Shown: positions 35,946-45,939 of the stretch, in pieces
Layout of the letters: each line of letters begins with the position of its first letter
Numbering within the stretch: the stretch's first letter is position 1
NCBI GenBank assembly: GCA_019637445.1
Contig: JAHBVS010000001.1
Location: 903,586 to 967,585, forward strand
From: Gemmatimonadaceae bacterium
GTDB lineage: Bacteria; Gemmatimonadota; Gemmatimonadetes; Gemmatimonadales; Gemmatimonadaceae
Reading direction: 5' to 3'
Length of the DNA: 64,000 bases
The notes under the pieces: generated by a model
The model's input: the letters and a program-made list of their open reading frames with translations, nothing else
Database searches by the model: none
What the model was told of the DNA's origin: nothing
Position numbers and translations under genes: made by a program

Positions 35946-37082
35946 ATGACGCAGCGCCCGGCGACCGGCTTCGCCCTTCCCCCCAAGGTGGCCCTCGTCC
36001 TCGGTGGCGGCGGCCTCAAAGGCTTCGCGCACATCGGCGTCCTCAAGGTCTTCGAGGAACGCGGCATCCGCCCCACCGTCGTGGCCGGCACGAGCATCGG
36101 CTCGCTCATCGCGGCCGCCAGCGTTGGCGAGATGCCGATCGACGAGATGATCCACCGGGCGAAGACGCTGAAGAAGGCGGATCTCTTTCGCATCAACCAC
36201 GTGGGCATGGTCACCAAGCGCATGCTCTCGCCGTCGCTGTACCTCGCGCGGCCGCTGCAGGCGCTGATTGACGACATCGTGCCGCCGGGGACCTTCCGCG
36301 ACCAGAAGCGGCGTCTGCTGGTGAACACCGTGGACCTTGAGTCGGCCTCCCAGGTGCTTTGGGGCCTGCCGGGCCTCCAAGATGTTCGCGTCCGCGAGGC
36401 GGTCTACGCGTCGTGTGCCCTGCCGGGTTTCTTCCCGCCGGGCGTGATTGGCGGCCGCACCTGCGCGGACGGCGGCATCGCCGACAACGTGCCGGCCCTC
36501 GCCGCCTCGCACGGCATGGATGCCGTGATCGCGGTGGATGTGGGCTCGTCGAACATCGCCCGGGCGCGGCGGATCGCCCAGAAAGGCTTCGCCTCGATCT
36601 ACGTGCGCTCCGCGCAAATCATGATGAAGTCATTGCAGGCCCTGCAGCTCCAGGACTGGCACCGCCCGCCGCTGCTGTTGGTGCGGCCGGCCGTCTGGCA
36701 CTTCAACTGGTTCAACTTCGGCCACGTGGAGCGGATGATCGAGCTGGGCTACGAGGCCGCGGTGGACGCGCTGGATCGCGTGGGCACCTCGCTGCTGCTC
36801 GGCGGCGTGTGGCCGCGGCGGATGGTCGAGGTCTCCGTGGACCGCGCCAAGTGTACGGGTTGCACGCTGTGCGCCACGCTGGCCCCCCGGATGATGGTGA
36901 TGGACCAGGACGGCAAGGCCCAGGTGCAGCACAGCCCGGTGGAGTGGTCGCGCGCCGACGGCGACTTCGTGCACCAGTGCCCGACCAACGCCATCAAGGT
37001 CGAGGCGCTGGAGGGCGACGAGCGCCGGCCGACCCAGGAGATGCCGGTGCAGCTGGACGAAGAGGAAGACGAGACGCCCTGA
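35946..37082 (+). CDS. Patatin-like phospholipase fused to a C-terminal ferredoxin domain
   Basis: 378 residues. The patatin domain (about 12-275) has the oxyanion Gly-rich loop GGGGLKGFAHIG (20-31), nucleophile S50 in GTSIGSL, and catalytic Asp D175 in CADGGIADN: a complete Ser-Asp dyad. Residues about 293-352 form a single-cluster ferredoxin-like module with C303, C306, C309 (KCTGCTLCATLAP) and C345 (HQCPTNAI), enough for one [4Fe-4S] cluster. The two domains are continuous in one frame. The tail is acidic. No signal peptide; likely cytoplasmic or membrane-associated lipid hydrolase with possible redox control. ATG 35946 chosen; upstream frame is shadow. Confidence 0.9.
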   Translation: MTQRPATGFALPPKVALVLGGGGLKGFAHIGVLKVFEERGIRPTVVAGTSIGSLIAAASVGEMPIDEMIHRAKTLKKADLFRINHVGMVTKRMLSPSLYLARPLQALIDDIVPPGTFRDQKRRLLVNTVDLESASQVLWGLPGLQDVRVREAVYASCALPGFFPPGVIGGRTCADGGIADNVPALAASHGMDAVIAVDVGSSNIARARRIAQKGFASIYVRSAQIMMKSLQALQLQDWHRPPLLLVRPAVWHFNWFNFGHVERMIELGYEAAVDALDRVGTSLLLGGVWPRRMVEVSVDRAKCTGCTLCATLAPRMMVMDQDGKAQVQHSPVEWSRADGDFVHQCPTNAIKVEALEGDERRPTQEMPVQLDEEEDETP

Positions 37083-37102
37083 GGCGTTAGATTAGATGCA
37101 GC

Positions 37103-37164
37103 CTGCCGGCCACCGCCGGCAGTGGCTCAGGCGCACACCCACCCGCCGGGCACGACCCGGGCGG
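37103..37164 (+). promoter_or_regulatory. Two consecutive hairpins in the acnA leader
   Basis: CTGCCGGC-CACC-GCCGGCAG (37103-37122) is a perfect eight-pair hairpin. It is followed by an imperfect GC-rich hairpin (about 37142-37164, CCGCCGGG/CCCGGGCGG type with one bulge). Both lie between the patatin stop and the acnA ATG. The first could terminate the upstream gene (no U-tract follows); both could act in the acnA 5' leader. Weak evidence. Confidence 0.35.
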
Positions 37165-37181
37165 GCACCCCAAGGGTCCAG

Positions 37182-39940
<2,759 letters not shown>

Positions 39941-39944
<4 letters not shown>

Positions 39945-40840
39945 TCCGGGTCCTCTGGAATCCGGCCTCTGGCCGTGGGCGCGGCGCGCGGATGCACGAG
40001 CATCTGCGCGCCGCGTTTGCCGAGGTGGGCATCACGGACCTGAGGGCCTCGCAGGCGCCGGGTGACGAGGCGCGGCTGGTGCACGAGGCCATCGCCGACG
40101 GTGTGCAGACCATCGTCGTCGCCGGCGGCGATGGCACTTGGGGAAAGTCGGCGGTGGCGCTGGCCAAGGCGGGTTCACCGGCACGGATGGCCTTCGTGGC
40201 CGCGGGCACGGGCAATGACTTCGCCAAGAACCTGCGCGCACCCTGCCGCGACCTGCGGGCGATGGCGCGACTCGTCGCGTCAGGAGGCGTTGAGCGACGC
40301 GTCGACCTGGGGCGGGTCAACGACAGCTGGTTCGCCAACTGTGCCGGATTCGGATTCGACGTGGCCGTCATCCACGCCACTAAGCGCTTCCCAGCGCTGC
40401 GCGGCCCGACCGTCTACGTCGCGGCCGCGCTCCGCGAGTTGATGGCCTACGGCGGGCTCGACGCGCGACTCGAAGGCGTTGACGGCGAGTCGAGCACGCG
40501 CTGGGCGAGGCGGCTGATGATCATCTTCGCCAACGGACGGGTGTTCGGCGGCACGTTTCCCATCGCGCCCGGCGCGGCGGTCGACGATGGACAGCTCGAC
40601 GCGGTGGTGTTTGACGAGTCGACCTTGCTGGGTCGCGTCCCCCTGCTCCTGCGCGCGCTGCGGGGCACGCACGCCGCGCATCCGCGGGTGCGGCACAGCA
40701 CCGGCGCGCGTTGGCTCCTCGAATGCCGCGAGCCACCCTGGTTTGAACTCGACGGCGACCTCAGCCGCGCGCCGTCTTCCACGGTGGAGATTGCCGTCGT
40801 GCCGCGCGCCCTACGTGTTGTGGACGTGGCCAGTCGCTAG
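39941..40840 (+). CDS. Diacylglycerol kinase catalytic-domain lipid kinase (YegS/DgkB-like), probable CTG start
   Basis: 299 residues. The N-terminal DAGK fold is recognised from LIRVLWNPASGRGRGARMHE, the nucleotide motif VAGGDGTWGKSA, and FVAAGTGNDFAKNL. The C-terminal domain contains NCAGFGFDVAV and the substrate-side block DDGQLDAVVF. The conserved NPASG strand lies upstream of any ATG/GTG/TTG, so translation most plausibly starts at the CTG (39941) that overlaps the acnA stop (CTGA, 39941-39944). Probably phosphorylates diacylglycerol or a related lipid. Translational coupling to aconitase is unexplained. Confidence 0.85.
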
Positions 40841-40906
40841 CACGGCCGAAGCTGCACGTACGGCGACACTGCCATCCCGCTCGACCCGCACGCACGCGCC
40901 TCGCCG

Positions 40907-41389
40907 TCAGGCGACGAGCATCGGCGCGGTAGCCCCGCAGCGCGCGACTGCATTGGCGTGATGCCTCAGGAGCATTTCCGCGTCCTGCCGTGACTTCACG
41001 CGCAGCCGCGACAGCAGGCCTTCCACGTGGCGTCGAACGGTGTGGACGCTGATGCCCAGGCGCGCGGACATCGCCGTGTTGTCGAGTCCCTCGGCGATGA
41101 GCGCCAGCACCGCGCGATGGCGCGGCGTCAGGTCCAGGCTGTCGCCCCGCGCGCCCTCGGAGGTCACGCAGAGCGTCACGTCGCCGAGGCACACGCGCAG
41201 GCTCTGCATTCCGATCACGCCCCGGCGCGCGAGGGCGGCATCGGCGCCCTTCGTCGCGAAGAGCAGTTCGCCCTTCCCGTTGCAGATGAGCGCCGGCACC
41301 TCGAGGCGTTCAAGCAAGCCACCCACGTCTTCGGCGAGCGCCCCTTCGAGGCCCGGCAGGGGGAAATCCAACGACCGTCGAGTCTTCAC
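40907..41389 (-). CDS. LuxR-type HTH regulator (paralogue 1)
   Basis: 160 residues. The C-terminal HTH is of the GerE/LuxR type (LTPRHRAVLALIAEGLDNTA, then ARLGISVHTVRRHVEGLLSR), about residues 87-140. The N-terminal 85 residues are a short PAS-like or degenerate sensor segment (LERLEVPALICNGKGELLFA). There is no receiver domain. It sits 28 nt downstream of a clear paralogue and is probably co-transcribed with it. Confidence 0.82.
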   Translation of the reverse strand: MKTRRSLDFPLPGLEGALAEDVGGLLERLEVPALICNGKGELLFATKGADAALARRGVIGMQSLRVCLGDVTLCVTSEGARGDSLDLTPRHRAVLALIAEGLDNTAMSARLGISVHTVRRHVEGLLSRLRVKSRQDAEMLLRHHANAVARCGATAPMLVA

Positions 41390-41417
41390 GAGTTCCTCCA
41401 GGGTGGGCGAGCGCTGC

Positions 41418-41924
41418 CTAGAGCTTGATCGTTCCCTTCCGAAGTTCGGCAGCCGCAGCCGTGCGATTCTGCACGTGCAGGCGGCGGAAGATGCTTTCGA
41501 GGTGCCGGCGCACCGTGTGGGTCGAGATCTTCAGCTCCTCGGCGATCACCGTGTTGGGCTTCCCCGCGACCAGCAGCCGCGCCACCGCCCGTTGGCGCGG
41601 CGTGAGGGCGGCAGGCTCCTCGAGCTCCGTGCGCACGATCTCCACTCGAACGACGGCTCCGGCGACCTTGGCGGAGGCGACCCGAACCGCCGCTGGATCG
41701 GCGGCGAGCAGCTGCGACTCTCCGTCATCGCTTGCCCCGATCACCTCGGCGGTGTCTGGATCCCGGACAACAACAGAAAACCCCAGCTTGTCGAACAATT
41801 CGACGAGCTGGGACACAACGGTCACCATCGAAATTCCTGACGCAATTAGGTCGATTTTCGACATAACGCGGAATATTCGCTCCCCAAGTGACCGCGCGGA
41901 ATGGGATGTTTGACCTATATCCAT
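41418..41924 (-). CDS. LuxR-type HTH regulator (paralogue 2)
   Basis: 168 residues. HTH about residues 107-165 (LTPRQRAVARLLVAGKPNTV, ISTHTVRRHLESIFRRLHVQ) matches the neighbouring paralogue closely. The N-terminal part (LVELFDKLGFSVVVRDPDTA) is a short sensor-like domain aligned with that of its neighbour. An ATG at 41864 (MSKIDL) is an alternative start. Divergently transcribed from the selenoprotein peroxiredoxin with a 79-bp gap, so it is a candidate regulator of that gene. Confidence 0.82.
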   Translation of the reverse strand: MDIGQTSHSARSLGERIFRVMSKIDLIASGISMVTVVSQLVELFDKLGFSVVVRDPDTAEVIGASDDGESQLLAADPAAVRVASAKVAGAVVRVEIVRTELEEPAALTPRQRAVARLLVAGKPNTVIAEELKISTHTVRRHLESIFRRLHVQNRTAAAAELRKGTIKL

Positions 41925-42003
41925 ACATTAGAGTGGACGTTCGGCTGGGGCTCCAAGCTGTCCGGCGTTGCGTCCGCGCCAGCGATGCGCGAGACTAGTG
42001 GCC
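41925..42003. promoter_or_regulatory. Divergent promoter region, luxR / peroxiredoxin
   Basis: A 79-bp spacer between the divergent starts. It must contain promoters in one or both directions. It is AT-richer at the luxR side (tatatccatacattagag, 41916-41933). I see no convincing palindromic operator. Confidence 0.4.
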
Positions 42004-42570
42004 ATGCCCACCACCTATAGACTCCTCGCGGCTGCCCTTCTCCTCGCCGCGGCCGTGCCGGCCGCCGCGCAGGATGCGGCGCCGCAGGGCGGCCCGAGCG
42101 TCGGGGACCTGGCTCCCGACTTCGAGCTGCAGGCCGCAACAATGACGGGGCCGAGTCAAACGCCCGTCCGACTCTCCGACTTCAGGGGACAGACCGTCGT
42201 CATCGCCTTCTTCCCGAAGGCCAGGACCGGTGGCTGAACGGCCCAAATGGAGGCGTACCGTGATCAGTACGCCACGATCTTCAAGAACGGCCAGGGCGTG
42301 AAGGTGCTGGCGATCAGCACTGATGACGTCGCCACGCTGGCCGACTGGGCGGCGGAAAAGTCCTTCCCCGTCACCTTCCTGAGCGACAAGGACGCCGAGG
42401 TCGGTCGCGCCTACGACGTGAAGGCCCCGGCCGTGAACATCAACCGACGCGTCGTGTTCGTCGTGGGACCCGATGGACGGGTGACGCACGTGATGCGTCC
42501 CTTCCGCGAGCTCTCGGCGGACGCATACACCGAACTTGGTGAAGCCGTGAAGCGGGCTTCCGGAGGCTGA
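42004..42570 (+). CDS. Selenocysteine-containing exported peroxiredoxin (TGA recoded at residue 78)
   Basis: 188 residues, AhpC-TSA/BCP-type thioredoxin-fold peroxidase. A signal peptide (MPTTYRLLAAALLLAAAVPA, cleavage near AAAQ) directs it outside the cytoplasm. The family core is VGDLAPDFELQA, then VRLSDFRGQTVVIAFFPKA. An in-frame TGA (42235-42237) then stands exactly at the peroxidatic residue: PKARTGG-Sec-TAQMEAYRD, where relatives have T-x-x-C-T. The frame continues without shift through VKVLAISTDDVATLADWAAE and VVFVVGPDGRVTHVM to the stop. There is no Cys elsewhere, so it would act as a one-Sec peroxidase relying on external thiols. A SECIS-like hairpin follows the TGA. Read naively, the gene would be split into 78- and 107-residue pieces. 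Confidence 0.9.
42252..42273 (+). promoter_or_regulatory. Candidate bacterial SECIS element
   Basis: GGCGTAC (42252-42258), loop CGTGATCA (42259-42266), GTACGCC (42267-42273): a perfect seven-pair stem inside the coding sequence. The apical loop starts 21 nt after the TGA and has G as its second base. Both values fit the published bacterial SECIS model (loop 16-37 nt downstream, short loop, G within the first two positions). It would recruit SelB with Sec-tRNA. SelABC genes are not in this window. Confidence 0.75.
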
Positions 42571-43883
42571 TGGCGCTTCGCGATGCGGCGCAGGACCTGC
42601 GGGACTGCTTCGCCGCTGCGTTGGTGGCGGCGGATCCCGCGAAGGCCGTACGCGACGGACTCTCGGCCCGCGAAGTCGCGCTCGAACTGGGGCGCGACCG
42701 CCCGCACTGGATCATCGCGATCGGCAAGGCCGCCGCTGCCATGGCAGCGGCGGCCTTGTCGCATTGTGACCGCCACCAGCGGACGGTCGCCGGCGGCTTG
42801 GTCGTGGCGACCGCGGTCCCGACCGGAGACGGCGCCGACGGTCGCCTCGACTGGCTCGTCGGCGACCACCCGGTGCCCGGCGTGCGCTCGGCGCAGGCAG
42901 CTGAGCGCCTCGGGGCGCTGAGTGACCGGGTGGGTCGCCAGGACGTCGTGCTCCTCCTGCTGTCCGGCGGCACGTCCAGCCTGATAGGTGCGCCGATTGA
43001 TGGCGTGCGCGCCGAGGATCTCGCGGCGCTGCACGCCGTGCTGCTCGGCGCGGGCGTGCCGATTGCCCGCATCAACGCCGTACGCAAGCGGTTCTCCCGC
43101 TGGGGGGCCGGACGGTTGGCCGCGGCGCTGGACTGCTGGCAGATCATCCCCATAATGCTCGCGGACGTGCCGAACGAAGACCCGGCGATGATCGGGTCGG
43201 GCCCTGTCTCCCCGGACCCGCTCGAGGCTTGGCACGTGGAGCGCATCCTGCGCGACGCCGGCATCGCGGTGCGGGTGCCACTCTCGGTGGCCTCAACGCT
43301 TGGCGCCATGCGCGCCGGCGTCCTGCCGGAGACTCCGAAACCAGGTGACCCGGCGTTCACGCGGGTGGAGGAACCCTTCGTTGTCGGCAACACCGCGGCG
43401 CTCGAGCGCGCCGCTGCCGAGGCGCACGCTCGTGGCTATGCGCCGGTGCTCCTCTCGCGGACCAGCCTGACCGGCGATGCGACCGCGGCCGGCCGGGTGC
43501 TCGCGCACACGCTCTCGCGCGCCACGCCCGGCACCTGTCTGGTTTGGGGCGGCGAGACCACGGTGCGCCTGCCGGAGCGACACGGACTCGGTGGACGCTG
43601 TCAGCAGTTGGCATTGGCCGCCGCCGAGGCGCTGCACGACATCGGCGCCGCGGACGCGTGGCTCTTGGCGGCGGGCTCGGATGGGCGGGACGGGCCAGCG
43701 CCCGCTGCCGGCGCGCTCGTGAACAGCGAGACCTGGCGGCAGAGCGCCGACGCGGGCGGCAATCCTCTGCGCGCCCTCCGCGACTGCGACGCCTTCGGCG
43801 CGCTGCGCGATGCCGACGCGCTGCTGCCGGCGTCGGAGACGGGCACCAACGTGATGGACATCGTGGTAGCGGTGCGCGCGTGA
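42570..43883 (+). CDS. Glycerate 2-kinase (GckA/TtuD, MOFRL family)
   Basis: 437 residues; phosphorylates D-glycerate at C2. The N-terminal DUF4147 domain shows WIIAIGKAAAAMAAAAL, GDHPVPGVRSAQAAERL and LLLLSGGTSSLIGAP. The KRFSRWGAGRLAAAL and PNEDPAMIGSGPVSPDP stretches are family-specific. The C-terminal MOFRL domain ends WLLAAGSDGRDGPAPAAGAL and ASETGTNVMDIVVAV. The ATG shares a base with the peroxiredoxin stop (TGATG), so its translation depends on ribosomes that read through the Sec codon upstream. Confidence 0.92.
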   Translation: MALRDAAQDLRDCFAAALVAADPAKAVRDGLSAREVALELGRDRPHWIIAIGKAAAAMAAAALSHCDRHQRTVAGGLVVATAVPTGDGADGRLDWLVGDHPVPGVRSAQAAERLGALSDRVGRQDVVLLLLSGGTSSLIGAPIDGVRAEDLAALHAVLLGAGVPIARINAVRKRFSRWGAGRLAAALDCWQIIPIMLADVPNEDPAMIGSGPVSPDPLEAWHVERILRDAGIAVRVPLSVASTLGAMRAGVLPETPKPGDPAFTRVEEPFVVGNTAALERAAAEAHARGYAPVLLSRTSLTGDATAAGRVLAHTLSRATPGTCLVWGGETTVRLPERHGLGGRCQQLALAAAEALHDIGAADAWLLAAGSDGRDGPAPAAGALVNSETWRQSADAGGNPLRALRDCDAFGALRDADALLPASETGTNVMDIVVAVRA

Positions 43884-43901
43884 GCGGGTGAAATTCCGCG
43901 G

Positions 43902-44840
43902 ATGAGCGCCCGCGCCCCGTTTACCGTCGCCGTCCTCCAGGACGGCGTGCTGCCGACTACCGAAGACACGCTGAAGGCGACGATATCGCGCATCCGCGAT
44001 GCCGCCGCCAAGGGCGCGCAGGTCATCCTGCTCAAGGAACTGTTCAACGCGCCGTACTTCTGCAAGAAGCTCGATGCGTCGCGCTTTGACCTCGCAGAGC
44101 CCGTGCCCGGCCCCACGGTCGACACGCTGGCCAAGCTCGCCAAGGAGCTGCAGGTCGTGCTCGTCGTGCCGATCTACGAGAAGCAGGCGGCGGGCGTGTA
44201 TCGCAACAGCGCGGTGGTGATCGACGCCGACGGCACGCCGCTGGGCGTGTATCGCAAGATGCACATCCCGCACGACCCGATGTTCGAGGAGAAGTACTAC
44301 TTCGCCCCCGGCGAGAGCGACCGCCCGGTGCAGCCGGCGGGCATGCGTGGGCCGGACGCCGAGGCCGGCGGCTTCATGGTCTGGAAGACGCGCTACGCGA
44401 CCATCGGCGTGCTGATCTGCTGGGACCAGTGGTATCCCGAGGGCGCGCGCATCACGTCGCTGCTGGGCGCGGACCTCCTTGTGTATCCCACGGCCATCGG
44501 CTGGCATCCGGCGGAAAAGGCCGAGTGGGGCGCGGCGCAGGTGGATGCCTGGCGCACGGCGCAGCGCGCGCACGCCATCGCGAACGGCGTGTTTGTCGCC
44601 GCACCCAACCGCGTGGGGCTCGAGCCCGAGGCCGGCACGGACGGCATCGAGTTCTTTGGGCATTCGTTCATCGTGGATCCCTACGGGCGCTACCTCGCGC
44701 AGGCCGAGACCGGCGAGACCACGTTGATCGCCAAGTGCGACCCGGCGCTGATCGAGTACACGCGGCGCAATTGGCCCTTCCTGCGCGACCGGCGCGTGGA
44801 CGCCTACGAGCCGATCCTCGCGCGTTGGCTTGGTAGCTGA
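43902..44840 (+). CDS. aguB: N-carbamoylputrescine amidase
   Basis: 312-residue nitrilase-superfamily hydrolase converting N-carbamoylputrescine to putrescine, CO2 and ammonia. The catalytic triad is E46 (LLKELFNAPYF), K119 (YRKMHIPHDPMFEEKYYF) and C173 (GVLICWDQWYPE). The YFAPGESD and HPAEKAEWGAAQVDAW stretches are typical of AguB. It lies directly before aguA, giving the complete agmatine-to-putrescine route. Confidence 0.94.
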   Translation: MSARAPFTVAVLQDGVLPTTEDTLKATISRIRDAAAKGAQVILLKELFNAPYFCKKLDASRFDLAEPVPGPTVDTLAKLAKELQVVLVVPIYEKQAAGVYRNSAVVIDADGTPLGVYRKMHIPHDPMFEEKYYFAPGESDRPVQPAGMRGPDAEAGGFMVWKTRYATIGVLICWDQWYPEGARITSLLGADLLVYPTAIGWHPAEKAEWGAAQVDAWRTAQRAHAIANGVFVAAPNRVGLEPEAGTDGIEFFGHSFIVDPYGRYLAQAETGETTLIAKCDPALIEYTRRNWPFLRDRRVDAYEPILARWLGS

Positions 44841-44850
44841 GCGCTCCCCG

Positions 44851-45939
44851 ATGACGACGAAGAAGGCAGCAGGCGGCCTGCGCTGGCCGGCCGAATGGGA
44901 GCGCCACGACGCCACGTGGATTGCCTGGCCGCACCACGAGCCCGACTGGCCAGGCAAGTTCGGGCCCATCCCCTGGGTGTACGCGGAGATCGCCCGCGCT
45001 CTGGCGGCGCACGAGCGCGTGCACATCCTCGTGCACGACGAGCGCACGGAGGAGGAGGCCTGGCACTGCCTGCGGATGCACGAGGTGAAGCAGTCGCGCA
45101 TCCACCTGCATCAGTGCCCGACGGACCGCGTGTGGCTGCGCGACTCGGCACCGACGATGGTGCACGATGCCGACGGGAACGTGCGGCACGTGAACTGGGC
45201 GTTCAATGCCTGGGCCAAGTACGACAACTACGCGCTTGATGCGAAGATCGGTGCCTTCATCGCCGACCACACGGGCATCCCGCGTGACGAGCCGCAGCGC
45301 CCCGACGGCAAGGGCCGCGTGGTGCTCGAGGGCGGCGGCATCGAGACCGACGGTCGCGGCACGATGCTGGTGACCGAGGAGTGGCTGCTTTCCGACGTGC
45401 AGGTACGGAATCCCGGACTCGATCGCGCCGACTACGAACGCATCTTCGCCGAGCAGTTGGGCTGCACGAAGACCATCTGGCTGGGCGAGGGCTGCGTGGG
45501 CGACGACACGCACGGCCACGTGGACGACATCGCCCGCTTCGTGGCGCCAGGCGTGATGGTCGTGGCCCACGAGGAGGATCCGAGCGACGAGAACCACGCG
45601 CGGTCGGCGGACAACCTCGCACGGCTGAAGAACGTGACGGACGCCGAGGGCGAGCCGATCCGCGTCGTGACGCTTCCCTATCCGCGCCCCGTCGTGATGG
45701 ACGGCGCCCGGCTGCCCGCGAGCTACGCGAACTTCTACATCGCCAACGGCGTCGTGCTGGTGCCCACGTTCAATGACGCCAACGACCGCTTGGCCCTCAA
45801 CACCCTCGCGGAACTGATGCCCGACCGGCAGGTTGTGGGTATCCACGCGGTGGACCTTGTCTGGGGGCTGGGCACCTTGCATTGCCTCACGCAGCAGCAG
45901 CCGGCGGCGCGCAAGTCGCGCGGGCGGAAGACGACGTGA
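44851..45939 (+). CDS. aguA: Agmatine deiminase
   Basis: 362 residues, guanidino-modifying enzyme that hydrolyses agmatine to N-carbamoylputrescine. Conserved blocks include HDATWIAWPHHEPDWPGKF, DRVWLRDSAPTMV, NAWAKYDNYALD, VLEGGGIETDGRGTMLVTEE, GDDTHGHVDDIARFV and the catalytic Cys in LGTLHCLTQQQP near the C-terminus. The ATG at 44851 is 10 nt after aguB. Its stop overlaps the GTG start of the following kinase (GTGA). Confidence 0.94.
   Translation: MTTKKAAGGLRWPAEWERHDATWIAWPHHEPDWPGKFGPIPWVYAEIARALAAHERVHILVHDERTEEEAWHCLRMHEVKQSRIHLHQCPTDRVWLRDSAPTMVHDADGNVRHVNWAFNAWAKYDNYALDAKIGAFIADHTGIPRDEPQRPDGKGRVVLEGGGIETDGRGTMLVTEEWLLSDVQVRNPGLDRADYERIFAEQLGCTKTIWLGEGCVGDDTHGHVDDIARFVAPGVMVVAHEEDPSDENHARSADNLARLKNVTDAEGEPIRVVTLPYPRPVVMDGARLPASYANFYIANGVVLVPTFNDANDRLALNTLAELMPDRQVVGIHAVDLVWGLGTLHCLTQQQPAARKSRGRKTT

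Noticed and set aside
42004-42570. Peroxiredoxin as a pseudogene or sequencing error
   Set aside because: A single TGA falls exactly on the catalytic residue, the frame is intact on both sides, the remainder is conserved, and a SECIS-like stem follows. Random decay would be unlikely to hit only that codon.
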